Shown piece after piece: positions 33,955-43,632 of a stretch of 64,000 nucleotides of DNA (positions are counted from its first letter, which is position 1; each line of letters begins with the position of its first letter). The position numbers were made by a program, and so were the translations under genes. Where the stretch lies: positions 248,001 to 312,000 of the forward strand of contig CAZLFQ010000002.1 in the NCBI GenBank assembly GCA_964558975.1. The letters are read 5' to 3'. Origin of the DNA: CAZLFQ01 sp964558975. GTDB taxonomy: Bacteria > Pseudomonadota > Alphaproteobacteria > Rickettsiales > Midichloriaceae. A model generated the notes under the pieces. It searched no databases and was not told the DNA's origin. It worked only from the letters and a program-made list of their open reading frames with translations.

Positions 33955-34644
33955 CTATGCACTAAAGCTGGAAATAATAGAGTTAAATTGAACGGAGTCT
34001 AAGCTTGCACCACCAACAAGGAAGCCATCTATAGCTTTAATTCCAGCAAAGTCTTTGCAGTTTTTTTGATTTACTGAGCCGCCATAAAGTACAGGAAATT
34101 TAGATTTCTGTTTTATCGATTTAGTGATTATTTCAACTTCAGCAACGGTTGGAGTTAAGCCAGTTCCAATTGCCCAAATGGGTTCGTATGCAATTACAGT
34201 TAAGCTTGGGTTTAACTCAAAATAATTAGAAAGTTGAGAGGAAACAAACTCTTCAGTTTCGCCTGATTTATAAGTCTCCAAGGACTCCCCAATGCAGATG
34301 ATGGTGATTAACCCGTATTTATGAGCCATTTTTGCTTTTGCTAAAATTTCATAATCATTCTCTTTGGAATGTTGGCGACGTTCGGAATGTCCCAAAATCA
34401 CGTATTTGCAGCCAATATCAGCAAGCATTTTTGCACTAATTTCCCCAGTATAAGCCCCATTGTCAAAAGCTGCACAGTTCTGTGCGCCGATTACAACGCC
34501 AAAATCTTTTACAATTCCTAAGTAAGGATAAGGCGGGCAAATAATAACCGATACATCATTGCTTGTGGATATTTGTGAAACTAGTGACTGACAAGTTTGT
34601 TTGTCACCATTCATTTTCCAATTTCCAACAACTAATTTTTTCAT
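33955..34644 (-). CDS. tpiA: Triosephosphate isomerase
   Basis: Interconverts dihydroxyacetone phosphate and glyceraldehyde 3-phosphate. Signatures are GNWKMNG (catalytic Lys), VILGHSERR (catalytic His) and AYEPIWAIGTG (catalytic Glu), with the phosphate-binding loop VLYGGSVN near the C-terminus. At 229 residues it is somewhat shorter than the usual 250 but retains every catalytic segment. It overlaps holA by 4 bases (ATGA). Confidence 0.95.
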   Translation of the reverse strand: MKKLVVGNWKMNGDKQTCQSLVSQISTSNDVSVIICPPYPYLGIVKDFGVVIGAQNCAAFDNGAYTGEISAKMLADIGCKYVILGHSERRQHSKENDYEILAKAKMAHKYGLITIICIGESLETYKSGETEEFVSSQLSNYFELNPSLTVIAYEPIWAIGTGLTPTVAEVEIITKSIKQKSKFPVLYGGSVNQKNCKDFAGIKAIDGFLVGGASLDSVQFNSIISSFSA

Positions 34645-35654
34645 GCGGCTGCACTCAAATGTGTTAAGGTGTTAAAGGTAATTAATTCAGGATCTGCGAC
34701 CGTATTTTTGCAGCGTAGTTCAAGCTTAGCAAGGCTATCTAAAACTTTTTTTATATGCTCGCTAGAGACCATTTTTCCTGTGCGAATTAGATTATCTTTT
34801 TGTTTGAAAAACACTGGTGGCCTTAATTTTCCAACGGCATCGAGGACGGATATCCCCTGCTCTATTGAAGCTTTGATTTCATATAATCGCATAAAATATT
34901 TAAGCAAAACCCGTATTACAAACACAAAATTTTTATCTTCTTGAATCAATTGTTGGATACACTTTTGCGTTGTTTTAGAATCCTTGAGTGCAATTGCATT
35001 GCATAGCTCATCAAGCGAAACCTCTGATCCGTCGGTTACGACATTTATTATATCAGATGAATTGATAGGGCTCTCATCTCCTTCTTTATAAATTAGTAAT
35101 TTCTCGATTTCGCTATTAACCAATAACCTATTGGCTGGTAAAGAGTCTGCAAGTAATGATGGAATATCAGCAGTAAATTCAGCGTTTTTACTTGTTAGAT
35201 ACTCGCGAATGTACTTTTGCATAGTTGTAGAATCATCCTTATAGCATGCGATAGAGATGCAGTTTCCCAGAGTTTCAAAGTTTTTACGAAGGGATGATGT
35301 GGGCTTTAACTCCTCACTTAAAAAAATCACGATCGCATTACCTTTAGGGGACTTGAGAATATCAGTCATGCCTTTAGGAAGTGTTGCTGGTGCATCATCT
35401 AAAACAATGATTTTTCTGCCACCAAATAACGATGTTGATGCTATCTCATCTGTAAGTAGAGATAGATCATCCTTCAGTTTATTAAAAGGTATAGAGCTAA
35501 CATTAAGATCTGTTTCTTGACTGCTAAAACTCTTAATTAATTTATCAGCAATTAGTTTGATTTGGCCAAGTTCAGGGCCATATACCAAAAAGAACTGTAA
35601 ATTTTTTGGTATATTTTTTAACCATGTGTCGATGATATTAGCATTTAGTTTCAT
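34641..35654 (-). CDS. holA: DNA polymerase III delta subunit
   Basis: Clamp-loader subunit that opens the beta clamp. The protein begins MKLNANIIDTWLKNIPKNL then FFLVYGPELGQIKLIADKLI, has a degenerate P-loop as expected for delta, and continues with SLFGGRKIIVLDDA and SSLRKNFE, both family features. 337 residues. It starts 3 bases after fumC ends and overlaps tpiA by 4 bases, giving a fumC-holA-tpiA unit. Confidence 0.88.
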   Translation of the reverse strand: MKLNANIIDTWLKNIPKNLQFFLVYGPELGQIKLIADKLIKSFSSQETDLNVSSIPFNKLKDDLSLLTDEIASTSLFGGRKIIVLDDAPATLPKGMTDILKSPKGNAIVIFLSEELKPTSSLRKNFETLGNCISIACYKDDSTTMQKYIREYLTSKNAEFTADIPSLLADSLPANRLLVNSEIEKLLIYKEGDESPINSSDIINVVTDGSEVSLDELCNAIALKDSKTTQKCIQQLIQEDKNFVFVIRVLLKYFMRLYEIKASIEQGISVLDAVGKLRPPVFFKQKDNLIRTGKMVSSEHIKKVLDSLAKLELRCKNTVADPELITFNTLTHLSAAA

Positions 35655-35657
35655 CAG

Positions 35658-37070
35658 TTATTTATTTGCTCCAATCATAGATTCTGGTTTTACCCATTTA
35701 TCAAATTGTTCTGCTGTAACAATTCCTAGCTGCAGTGCTGATTGTTTCAACGTTAGACCTTTTTTATGGGCGTTTTTAGCAATCTTAGCTGCATTATCAT
35801 AACCTATGTGAGGGTTGAGTGCAGTAACTAACATCAAAGATTCTTGCATTAATTTATTTATTCGTTCTTTGTTCGCCTTAATGCCCACAACGCAGTTATC
35901 GGCAAAGCTTCTACAAGAATCTGCAATAAGTCGAAGTGACTGTAAGAAGTTATAAATAATCACTGGTTTGAACACATTCAATTCAAAATGCCCGTTGGAA
36001 CCAGCTATTGTTATCGTGGTATGGTTGCCCATGACTTGTGCGCAAACCATAGTTAGTGCTTCGCATTGGGTAGGATTTACTTTCCCTGGCATGATAGAAG
36101 ATCCGGGTTCGTTTTCAGGCAGCGATAGCTCCCCTAGCCCACTTCTTGGGCCTGATCCTAACAACCTTATATCATTAGCAATTTTCATTAGACTAACTGC
36201 CAAAACATTTAGTGCTCCACTTGCTTCTACTAAGGCATCATTTGCTGCCAAAGCTTCAAATTTATTTGGTGCAGTATTAAACTTGCATTTAGTTTCCTTT
36301 GATATGGCAGCTGCAATATCTTTATCAAACCCCTTTGGAGAGTTTAATCCAGTGCCAACAGCTGTGCCGCCTTGGGCTAAGTATGAAAGTCTCTTGATTG
36401 TTCCCTTGACTCTCTCAATCCCATATTCAATTTGAGTTACATAACCAGAAAATTCTTGCCCCAAAGTCATTGGTGTTGCATCTTGCAGGTGTGTTCTGCC
36501 AATCTTAATTATTTTATCGAATTCTTTTTGTTTTTTCTTTAGCGCTTTTAGTAAATATTCTAAAGAAGGAAGTAGGGTAAAATTAATTTCGCAAACGCTT
36601 GCTACATGCATCCCAGTAGGGTAGGTATCATTCGATGATTGCCCCATATTGACATGATCATTTGGATGTACTGGTTTTTTTGAACCTAGGGTGCCACCAA
36701 GCATCTCAATAGCACGATTTGAAATCACTTCATTCAAATTCATATTCGTTTGAGTGCCAGAACCAGTTTGCCAAACTACTAATGGGAAATTATCATCATG
36801 TTTGCCTGCTATAACTTCGTCTGCAGCTTTGCAGATTGAATCAGCAATTTTGGCATCTAACTTTTTATATTGTTTATTAACAATAGCCGCTGATTTTTTG
36901 ATTACTGCTAATGCTTTAATCAATGGCTTTGGCATTGTTTCAATACCAATTTCAAAATTTTGTAAGGATCTCTGGGTTTGTGCGCCCCAATACACATCAG
37001 ATGAAACTTTAATCTCACCGAAAGTATCGGTTTCAATTCTATAACTTTTACCTAAAGCTTTAGCATTCAT
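35658..37070 (-). CDS. fumC: Fumarate hydratase, class II
   Basis: Iron-independent fumarase of the TCA cycle, hydrating fumarate to malate. The aspartase/fumarase signature GSSIMPGKVNPTQCE is intact, with QTGSGTQTNMN and GRTHLQDATPMTLGQE earlier. 470 residues, normal length. It is followed closely by holA and preceded by gatA 14 bases upstream on the same strand, so all may be cotranscribed. Confidence 0.96.
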   Translation of the reverse strand: MNAKALGKSYRIETDTFGEIKVSSDVYWGAQTQRSLQNFEIGIETMPKPLIKALAVIKKSAAIVNKQYKKLDAKIADSICKAADEVIAGKHDDNFPLVVWQTGSGTQTNMNLNEVISNRAIEMLGGTLGSKKPVHPNDHVNMGQSSNDTYPTGMHVASVCEINFTLLPSLEYLLKALKKKQKEFDKIIKIGRTHLQDATPMTLGQEFSGYVTQIEYGIERVKGTIKRLSYLAQGGTAVGTGLNSPKGFDKDIAAAISKETKCKFNTAPNKFEALAANDALVEASGALNVLAVSLMKIANDIRLLGSGPRSGLGELSLPENEPGSSIMPGKVNPTQCEALTMVCAQVMGNHTTITIAGSNGHFELNVFKPVIIYNFLQSLRLIADSCRSFADNCVVGIKANKERINKLMQESLMLVTALNPHIGYDNAAKIAKNAHKKGLTLKQSALQLGIVTAEQFDKWVKPESMIGANK

Positions 37071-37084
37071 AAATCCTCCATGGA

Positions 37085-38548
37085 TTATAATCCTTTAAAT
37101 TGTGCAGCCTCCTCTAATGCATACGCTGCTCTAAAAACATTAACTTCATCATAAGCCTTGCCTACTATTTGTAAACCCAACGGCAATCCATTATTAGAAA
37201 GTCCAGTAGGTACAGAAATACCAGGAAGTCCCGCCATGCTAGATGGCACCGTGAATACGTCATTTAGGTACATTTTTACTGGATCATCTATTTTTTCGCC
37301 AATTGCAAATGCATCTGATGGCGCAGTTGGTGTTAATATTGCGTCGACCTTCTCAAAAGCTTTATCAAAATCTTGAGAAATTAATCGTCTAACCTTTTGT
37401 GCTTTTGTATAATAAGCGTCATAGTATCCAGCAGATAGTACGTATGTTCCAATCATTATACGGCGTTTTACTTCATTGCCAAAGCCAGCAGCGCGTGTGT
37501 GTTCATAAAGATCATCAATTGATCCCTTAGCAGGAGATACGCGGTTGCCATAACGTACACCGTCATAACGAGCTAAGTTTGAAGAAGCTTCAGCTGGAGC
37601 AATAATATAATAAGTTGGAAGTGCATATTGAGTATGAGGTAGGCTAATATCTACTAGTTCAGCGCCTTGTGCCTTCAACCATTCCGCACCTTGCTTCCAT
37701 AACGCGTCGATCTCTGCAGGCATACCGTCCATGCGGTACTCTTTTGGAATTCCGATTCGCATACCTTTAATGCTTTTTTTCCCTTCTTGTGCGAAGTGTG
37801 GGGTAGGGATGTTAACAGATGTTGAATCTTTTTTGTCGTATCCACAAATTGCTTCAAGTAACAATGCTGAATCTTCTACCGATCTTGCAAAAACACCAGC
37901 TTGGTCTAAAGAGCTAGAGAAAGCAATCATACCAAAACGAGAGCAACGCCCATATGTAGGCTTGATTCCAACAATACCAGTGAACGCTGCTGGTTGCCTT
38001 ATTGATCCACCAGTATCCGAACCTAGTGCGCCCATACAAAGTTTGGCGGCGACCGCAGCAGAAGATCCGCCAGAAGATCCGCCTGGTACTAAGTCTTTAT
38101 TGTCTGATTTACGTTTCCATGGATTTATAACATTGCCACGAGCACTTGTGATGTTTGCAGAACCCATAGCGAACTCATCCATGTTGGTCTTTCCAATCAT
38201 TATGCCACCATTCTCAAACAATTTGGTAGTTACTGTTGATTCATACTCTGGTTTGAAGTCTTTTAGGATATTTGAACAAGAGGCAGATTCAAAACCTTTG
38301 GTGCAGTATAGGTCTTTTACACCAATTGGCATACCTTCAATTATTCCAGCTGTGCCGTTGTCATATTTTTTTTGTGAAACATCAGCTTGAGCTTTCGCAA
38401 ACTCAGCTGTTAGCTCTGTATAAGCGTTTAAATTTTTGTGTTCTTCAGATCTTTTTAGATGTGCATCAAGAATATCATTTACTGATATCTCTTTTTTTGT
38501 AAGAAGCTCTTTTGCTTTAGCTATACTCAGATTCACCAATTCAGACAT
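37085..38548 (-). CDS. gatA: Aspartyl/glutamyl-tRNA amidotransferase subunit A
   Basis: Amidase subunit of GatCAB, which converts misacylated Glu-tRNA-Gln or Asp-tRNA-Asn to the correct species. The amidase triad region is clear: GMPIGVKDLYC (Lys), PGGSSGGSSAAVAA and GSDTGGSIRQPAAFTGIVG (Ser pair). ATG 38548 (MSELVNLSIAKAKELL) is preferred over an in-frame codon 45 bases upstream. About 487 residues. gatC is not directly upstream and gatB is not in the window, a split arrangement. Confidence 0.94.
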   Translation of the reverse strand: MSELVNLSIAKAKELLTKKEISVNDILDAHLKRSEEHKNLNAYTELTAEFAKAQADVSQKKYDNGTAGIIEGMPIGVKDLYCTKGFESASCSNILKDFKPEYESTVTTKLFENGGIMIGKTNMDEFAMGSANITSARGNVINPWKRKSDNKDLVPGGSSGGSSAAVAAKLCMGALGSDTGGSIRQPAAFTGIVGIKPTYGRCSRFGMIAFSSSLDQAGVFARSVEDSALLLEAICGYDKKDSTSVNIPTPHFAQEGKKSIKGMRIGIPKEYRMDGMPAEIDALWKQGAEWLKAQGAELVDISLPHTQYALPTYYIIAPAEASSNLARYDGVRYGNRVSPAKGSIDDLYEHTRAAGFGNEVKRRIMIGTYVLSAGYYDAYYTKAQKVRRLISQDFDKAFEKVDAILTPTAPSDAFAIGEKIDDPVKMYLNDVFTVPSSMAGLPGISVPTGLSNNGLPLGLQIVGKAYDEVNVFRAAYALEEAAQFKGL

Positions 38549-38614
38549 GTACGACCTATCCATTAACTTTGGTGATAGCATACAAAAAAACACGGTAATT
38601 GCTACAAAATTTGC

Positions 38615-38648
38615 AAATAAAAAGAGAGGCCTAATGACCTCCCTTTTT
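38615..38648 (-). terminator. Intrinsic terminator of the orphan 410-residue gene
   Basis: On the minus strand GGGAGG (38643-38638), an 8-base loop and CCTCTC (38629-38624) form a 6-bp stem including one G-U pair, followed by TTTTTATTT. It begins 25 bases after the stop codon of the gene at 38668-39900. Confidence 0.75.
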
Positions 38649-38667
38649 AGCTAGATGGATATAAACC

Positions 38668-39900
38668 TTAGCAAAGGTCGCCAAGTCCTTCAAAGCCAGC
38701 GTAGTCTGAAGCTGCCACTAGATCAGGTAATGCAGTGTTAGCAATCCCTGTCTCAATGATGCTTGCTTTGAGAGCATTATTGTTTGCAACACAAGCTAGC
38801 TTATCACCAGCAGCTAAAGCGTTGGCATATGTAAGTCCAGCTTGGAATAGTTCCCAATTTTTTGTATCAATAATGTTTCTGAACTCAACATCTTTAACAG
38901 TCGTATATGTTGTGGCATATGCAGTAGATAGGCCTGCAAAGTTGAAGCCAGAATACTGTTTTGAGCAAAGTCCAACAGCATTATTTGATAGAAGGGTGTT
39001 TAATTTTACCGCGTCAGCTGTGTAAACAGTATCCATTGCAGTAAATGTTGCTCCGCATTTATCAATAGCTTGGAAAGCATTGTTTGTTGTTAAGTCTGCA
39101 TATTTTTGTGCAGCTAAACCTGTAACACCAGCCCAAGTACCACCTGTAGAAGCCATTAACTTTATGGTATTTGTTGAAGTATGCGAATTGAAGTTGGCAA
39201 CGCTGTTTCTATCTGCCCAAAGATCGCTGAACTTAAGACCAGTATAACCAGCATCATAAAATTTATCAAACGCTGCAAAGAAATCTGCTTTTGCAACAGA
39301 GTTTGCCCAAGCAGCATCATAAACAGCCACTACTTCTGCAAGTGTGTCATAGTTGGCATCAGACTCGTTCAAAATTGCTTTGATCAAGCCTTTGTTGAAG
39401 ATAGCGTTGAACTTAGTTGCCCCCCAAGCTGCATAACGACCCATTACATAAGCGTCCGATAGTGCGTTACCACCACCAGTATTTCCGTTTAATCCTGGAT
39501 CTGTGTCAGTAAATGTAGAATCTACGCCATTAGCTCTTAATGCTAAAACACCAGCAATTTTAGGTTCGTTGCCAACTGTTTCTGCATGTAGAGCAATATA
39601 AGTGGCAGGAAGTCCGTTTGCTGCTGTAGTAAAGCTTACTGATCCATCTATCACTTTATGGAAATCAGTAGAAGCTTCAGAGCTTGAAGTTAAGAAGTTA
39701 ACAGCTAAAGGTTTGGTTGTTGCCCAAGAAATAGCTGTAGCAGCAACGTCCGTTGAACCGTCTCCACTTGCTTCAGCTTCAATCATCTTGATGAATTTAT
39801 CAGATGCAATTTTTTCAAGCTGTCCGGGAGTTACGGTGTTTTTTAGTAAGTGTTTAAGTAATACTTTATACTCTTTGGTTTTATTTGAAGTTATAGCCAT
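38668..39900 (-). CDS. Orphan Ala/Thr/Asn-rich protein, possibly surface or structural
   Basis: I recognise no family. The 410-residue protein lacks a signal peptide and membrane segments, is rich in Ala, Thr, Asn, Asp and Gly, has little Lys or Arg after the first 40 residues, and ends in Cys. A loose internal repeat is visible as YTGLKFSDLW (219-228), YSGFNFAGLS (316-325) and YAGFEGLGDL (400-409), spaced roughly 85-100 residues. Codon use looks less AT-rich than neighbours. A clear AGGT ribosome-binding site precedes the ATG and a strong terminator follows, consistent with high expression. Such composition is common in secreted or surface-layer proteins, but that is only inference. Confidence 0.7.
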   Translation of the reverse strand: MAITSNKTKEYKVLLKHLLKNTVTPGQLEKIASDKFIKMIEAEASGDGSTDVAATAISWATTKPLAVNFLTSSSEASTDFHKVIDGSVSFTTAANGLPATYIALHAETVGNEPKIAGVLALRANGVDSTFTDTDPGLNGNTGGGNALSDAYVMGRYAAWGATKFNAIFNKGLIKAILNESDANYDTLAEVVAVYDAAWANSVAKADFFAAFDKFYDAGYTGLKFSDLWADRNSVANFNSHTSTNTIKLMASTGGTWAGVTGLAAQKYADLTTNNAFQAIDKCGATFTAMDTVYTADAVKLNTLLSNNAVGLCSKQYSGFNFAGLSTAYATTYTTVKDVEFRNIIDTKNWELFQAGLTYANALAAGDKLACVANNNALKASIIETGIANTALPDLVAASDYAGFEGLGDLC

Positions 39901-39992
39901 ATACTACCTGTATATTTATGTTATTTTTAGGGATTACCCTTTAACTGTAACATAATAAGTAGGTAGGTCAAAAGACTTTTTACTTCAGTATT

Positions 39993-40700
39993 TTACCCGC
40001 CGTCATTTGCAGAAACCCTGCGCCTTCTGTCACGCTTTATTTTGCGCGGTAGTGGCTCTAATTTCACTCTTGGCTTAATGTAAGAATCTATTGCAGATTT
40101 TAGCTCATTTTCTCTATTTTTATAAAAATGATCTGCGCCGCTGATAGGATAGTATTCAATATCCGAGTTTCTTTGTTTTTCTAGCTTTTCATACAGGCTA
40201 TATGCAGCTTCTTCCGGTACTATATCATCCTTCGAGCCATGAATTATAACACCTTGTGTTGGGCAAGGAGATAAGAAATTGAAGTCATATGATTGAGCAG
40301 GTGGTGAAATAGCTATAAACCCGTTTATTTCTGGGCGTCTCATTAATAATTGTAATGCTATCCAAGATCCAAAAGAGAACCCAGCTAGCCAGACGCTAGA
40401 GGCTTCGGGGTTTTGGTGTTGCAGCCAATCTAGCGCGCATGCAGCATCAGCCAGTTCGCCTACTCCATGGTCAAAGCTACCATAGGATTTGCCTACTCCT
40501 CTGAAGTTAAAGCGAAGTACTGAGAATTTGTTCTCGGCAAATGTATGGAAAGCGTGGTAAACAACTTTGTTGTTCATTGTGCCACCATGCAAAGGGTGAG
40601 GGTGTAAAACTAAGGCTATAGGGGCGTTTCTTTCGTCGCTATGTTGGTATTTTCCTTCAATACGTCCATCTGGTCCATTAAATACAACTTCTTTTACCAT
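39993..40700 (-). CDS. Alpha/beta hydrolase (YsgA/YqiA-like, HPLHGG type)
   Basis: Cytoplasmic serine hydrolase of about 235 residues in the dienelactone-hydrolase-like group. Visible are the oxyanion region LVLHPHPLHGGTMNNKV, FRGVGKSYGSF, the nucleophile elbow AGFSFGSW, the acid region HGSKDDIVP and the His in ISGADHFYKN. The C-terminus is basic (PRKIKRDRRRR). ATG 40700 is preferred since AGGA lies 5 bases before it. It is divergent from iscR; substrate unknown. Confidence 0.85.
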   Translation of the reverse strand: MVKEVVFNGPDGRIEGKYQHSDERNAPIALVLHPHPLHGGTMNNKVVYHAFHTFAENKFSVLRFNFRGVGKSYGSFDHGVGELADAACALDWLQHQNPEASSVWLAGFSFGSWIALQLLMRRPEINGFIAISPPAQSYDFNFLSPCPTQGVIIHGSKDDIVPEEAAYSLYEKLEKQRNSDIEYYPISGADHFYKNRENELKSAIDSYIKPRVKLEPLPRKIKRDRRRRVSANDGG

Positions 40701-40749
40701 GATCATCCTATGTAATATGCGTCTGCAAGCCTGTAAAATACGAGAATAA

Positions 40750-40781
40750 TACTTGACTACAGTACTAGGTTTTGATACCCT
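40750..40781 (+). promoter_or_regulatory. Candidate iscR promoter with IscR-type box
   Basis: TTGACT at 40753-40758 and TACCCT at 40776-40781 with 17 bases between them form a plausible promoter 66 bases before iscR. The surrounding ATACTTGACTACAGTACTAG resembles the type 1 IscR site of E. coli (ATA.YYGACT...), with several mismatches in the right half. Autorepression by the Fe-S form of IscR would fit; evidence is by eye only. Confidence 0.35.
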
Positions 40782-40846
40782 TCCGTTCTAGGCATCCTGA
40801 AGCATAATATACTAATTTTATCAATTTTGGAAGTTTTTTCGGATTT

Positions 40847-41305
40847 ATGATACTCTCAACAAAAGGAAGATACGCAGTAATGGCTTTAGTTGACATAGCT
40901 GTCTATGGTCAAAGTGCGCCAGTAAAACTCGAATCCATATCTGAAAGGCAGGGTTTAGACCAAGGGTACTTAGAGCAAATTTTCGCAAAACTTAAAAAGG
41001 GTGGACTAGTAGCTGCCCGCAAAGGCCCAGGAGGTGGATATTTGCTTGGTCGATTGATGTCTGAAATCTCTATTTCTGATATAATGTTTGCAGTGGATGA
41101 AAATATTAAAATGACGAGATGTGAAAAAGGTTCCGATCAAGGGTGTTTACAAGATAAAGCACGCTGTGTAACCCATCATCTATGGGAAGGTTTGGGCGAT
41201 CATATATATGGGTTTTTTAGAGAAATTAGTCTAGAAGATGTTTGCAAAAAAAGACTAAAAAAATTGGATTTTAATAACAATATAATGGTTGCAAATGCAT
41301 CTTAG
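40847..41305 (+). CDS. iscR: Rrf2-family Fe-S regulator IscR
   Basis: Transcription regulator that senses Fe-S status. The N-terminus STKGRYAVMALVDIAVY is the Rrf2 winged helix, followed by LEQIFAKLKKGGLVAARKGPGGGYLL, the recognition region. Three cysteines for the 2Fe-2S cluster are at C92, C100 and C107 (RCEKGSDQGCLQDKARC). 152 residues. It opens the isc operon and its 3' end overlaps the first cysteine desulfurase. Confidence 0.94.
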   Translation: MILSTKGRYAVMALVDIAVYGQSAPVKLESISERQGLDQGYLEQIFAKLKKGGLVAARKGPGGGYLLGRLMSEISISDIMFAVDENIKMTRCEKGSDQGCLQDKARCVTHHLWEGLGDHIYGFFREISLEDVCKKRLKKLDFNNNIMVANAS

Positions 41306-42404
41306 TGATTATGTGTATTTTGATCATAATGCGACTACTCCAGTAAATCCCGTAGTTAAAAAAGCTATGACTGAAATAGGAGATGAGCCATTGAACGCAT
41401 CATCAATTCACGCGTATGGTCGTGAAGCCAAAAAGATATTAGAAGCAGCAAGAAGTAACATAGCTAAAGCATTAAATGCAGATGAAAAGTATGAGGTGGT
41501 ATTTACAGCAACAGGCACTGAAGCTAATAATATTGCTTTAAAAGCATTCAAAAATTTAGAAGTAATAACAACTACCATTGAACATCCATCAGTTTTACAA
41601 GTGGTTGGGCAGGGGCTGATTCCTGTTGATAAAAACGGAATTGTAGATCTTGCTGCTTTAGAAGAAATTTTGAAAACTGGAAAAAAATTAGTATCAGTTA
41701 TTTTCGCAAATAATGAAGTTGGTGTAATTCAGCCAATTAAAGAAATTATAGATTTAGTACATAGATATAATGGAATTATTCATTCTGATGCTACCCAAGC
41801 ATTTGGAAAAATTCCTTTTAATATTTCTGAGCTGGACTTAGATCTAATAACCATTTCTGCTCATAAAATGGGTGGTCCTCAAGGCGCTGCAGCTTTGGTA
41901 TTTAAAAAAAATCTACCAGTACATGCTTTGATGCAAGGTGGCGGGCAGGAGTTTAGGATTAGACCAGGTACACAGAATTTATATGCAATCCATGGCTTTG
42001 GAATTGCGGCTTCTGTAATTAATATATATGAGTATGCAAAACTTGCTGAGCTTAGGGATTATCTTGAAAGTGAAATTGCAAAAATATGCAAAGAAACAAT
42101 CTTCTTCAGCAAAGAAGAAGCACGTCTACCCAACACTTCAAGTTTTACAATGCCTAATGTGTCAAATGAGACTCAATTAATACATTTTGACACCAAGGGG
42201 TTTGCGATAAGCGCGGGCTCGGCTTGTTCTTCAGGAAGAATAGGGCTATCTACCACGCAAATGAGCATGGGATATTCAGAAGAAATTGCAAAGACTGCAA
42301 TAAGAATAAGTTTAGGTATAGGTAATACCAAACAACAGATGGATAAGTTTATCAGCTGTTGGAAAGAATTATATGAAAAAACAAATATGAAATTAACAGC
42401 ATGA
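41295..42404 (+). CDS. Cysteine desulfurase, first copy (NifS/IscS-like)
   Basis: PLP enzyme that takes sulfur from cysteine. The PLP Lys is K191 in TISAHKMGGPQG and the catalytic Cys is C311 in ISAGSACSSGR, both intact. At 369 residues it is shorter than the second copy and lacks part of its C-terminal extension. ATG 41295 is used; it overlaps iscR by 11 bases. Two adjacent desulfurase genes between iscR and iscU are also known from Rickettsia. Whether this copy serves Fe-S assembly or another thiolation route is open. Confidence 0.88.
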   Translation: MHLSDYVYFDHNATTPVNPVVKKAMTEIGDEPLNASSIHAYGREAKKILEAARSNIAKALNADEKYEVVFTATGTEANNIALKAFKNLEVITTTIEHPSVLQVVGQGLIPVDKNGIVDLAALEEILKTGKKLVSVIFANNEVGVIQPIKEIIDLVHRYNGIIHSDATQAFGKIPFNISELDLDLITISAHKMGGPQGAAALVFKKNLPVHALMQGGGQEFRIRPGTQNLYAIHGFGIAASVINIYEYAKLAELRDYLESEIAKICKETIFFSKEEARLPNTSSFTMPNVSNETQLIHFDTKGFAISAGSACSSGRIGLSTTQMSMGYSEEIAKTAIRISLGIGNTKQQMDKFISCWKELYEKTNMKLTA

Positions 42405-43621
42405 GCAAGGAATTGAAATTACCTATATATATGGATTATCAAGCTACAACTCCAATGGATCCAAGGGTGCTTGAAGCAATGATGCCATATTTTACAGAGA
42501 AGTTTGGTAATCCCCATTCTCGTAGCCACCAGTTTGGTTGGGAGGCGGAAGATGCTGTGGAGAAAGCGCGCACAAAAGTTGCTGAACTAATTAATGCTGA
42601 CCCTAGAGAAATTATCTTTACATCAGGCGCGACTGAAGCAAATAATTTAGCACTAAAAGGTGTTGCAGGGTTTTATGGTGATAAAAAGAAGCATATTATA
42701 ACTTTGGTAACCGAGCATAAATGTGTGTTAGATACTTGTAGGCACTTAGAACAAGATGGCTTTGATGTTACATATCTTCCAGTTGAGTCTAATGGATTGG
42801 TAAGTTTAGAAAAATTAAAAGCAGCGATTCGACCAGATACTTTAGTTGTATCAATAATGGCGGTGAATAATGAGATTGGAGTTATCCAGCCTCTTAAAGA
42901 GATTGGCAAAATTTGTCGTGAAAAAGGTGTGTTTTTCCACACCGATGCTGCACAAGCATTTGGCAAGATAGAATTAGATATAAAAGATATGTGTATCGAC
43001 CTTATGAGCATATCTGGCCATAAAATCTATGGACCAAAAGGAATAGGAGCACTATTTGTTGGCCGTAGTCCAAGAGTTAGAATTGAGGCGATCATTAACG
43101 GTGGCGGGCAGGAGAGGGGCATGCGCTCTGGAACTTTGCCAACCCCAATGATTGTAGGTCTTGGTGAAGCTGCTAGAATTGCCAAAGAAGAAATGGAGTT
43201 TGAAAATAAAAGGTTAGAAAAACTTTCTGATAAATTCATTTCTGAAATGCTAAAAATCCCACACGTTTATCTTAATGGTGATGCGCAAAAGAGAGTGGCT
43301 GGGAATATCAATTTAAGCTTTTCATGCATTGAAGGCGAGTCTATGATTGGAGCTATAAAAAATATTGCGGTTTCATCGGGCTCTGCGTGTACATCGGCTT
43401 CACTTGAGCCATCATACGTACTTCGCTCTATAGGTTTAGACGAAGAAATGGCGCATACGTCCATTAGATTCGGTTTTGGAAGATTTACAACTGAAGCGGA
43501 AATCGATTTTGCAATTGAGTGTGTGAAAAAAGCAATAGATCGCTTGAGAGAACTAAGCCCACTATGGGAAATGATGCAAGATGGCATTGATTTAAAAACA
43601 ATTAATTGGACAGGACATTAA
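42401..43621 (+). CDS. iscS: Cysteine desulfurase IscS
   Basis: Main sulfur donor for Fe-S cluster assembly and tRNA thiolation. The protein has the canonical start LPIYMDYQATTPMDPRVLEAM, PLP Lys K208 (SISGHKIYGPKGIGA) and active-site loop SSGSACTSASLEPSYVLRSI with C330, plus the C-terminal helix for IscU binding. 406 residues, full length. ATGA overlap with the first desulfurase gene; iscU follows 11 bases later. Confidence 0.95.
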   Translation: MSKELKLPIYMDYQATTPMDPRVLEAMMPYFTEKFGNPHSRSHQFGWEAEDAVEKARTKVAELINADPREIIFTSGATEANNLALKGVAGFYGDKKKHIITLVTEHKCVLDTCRHLEQDGFDVTYLPVESNGLVSLEKLKAAIRPDTLVVSIMAVNNEIGVIQPLKEIGKICREKGVFFHTDAAQAFGKIELDIKDMCIDLMSISGHKIYGPKGIGALFVGRSPRVRIEAIINGGGQERGMRSGTLPTPMIVGLGEAARIAKEEMEFENKRLEKLSDKFISEMLKIPHVYLNGDAQKRVAGNINLSFSCIEGESMIGAIKNIAVSSGSACTSASLEPSYVLRSIGLDEEMAHTSIRFGFGRFTTEAEIDFAIECVKKAIDRLRELSPLWEMMQDGIDLKTINWTGH

Positions 43622-43632
43622 AAGAGGAAATT

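Noticed and set aside
35968..36435. Plus-strand open frame of 155 codons
   Set aside because: Antisense shadow of fumC; the minus-strand protein matches fumarase throughout.
37731..38390. Plus-strand open frame of 219 codons
   Set aside because: It is antisense to gatA, whose minus-strand product has all family motifs. The translated product is Pro/Ser-rich without domain features.
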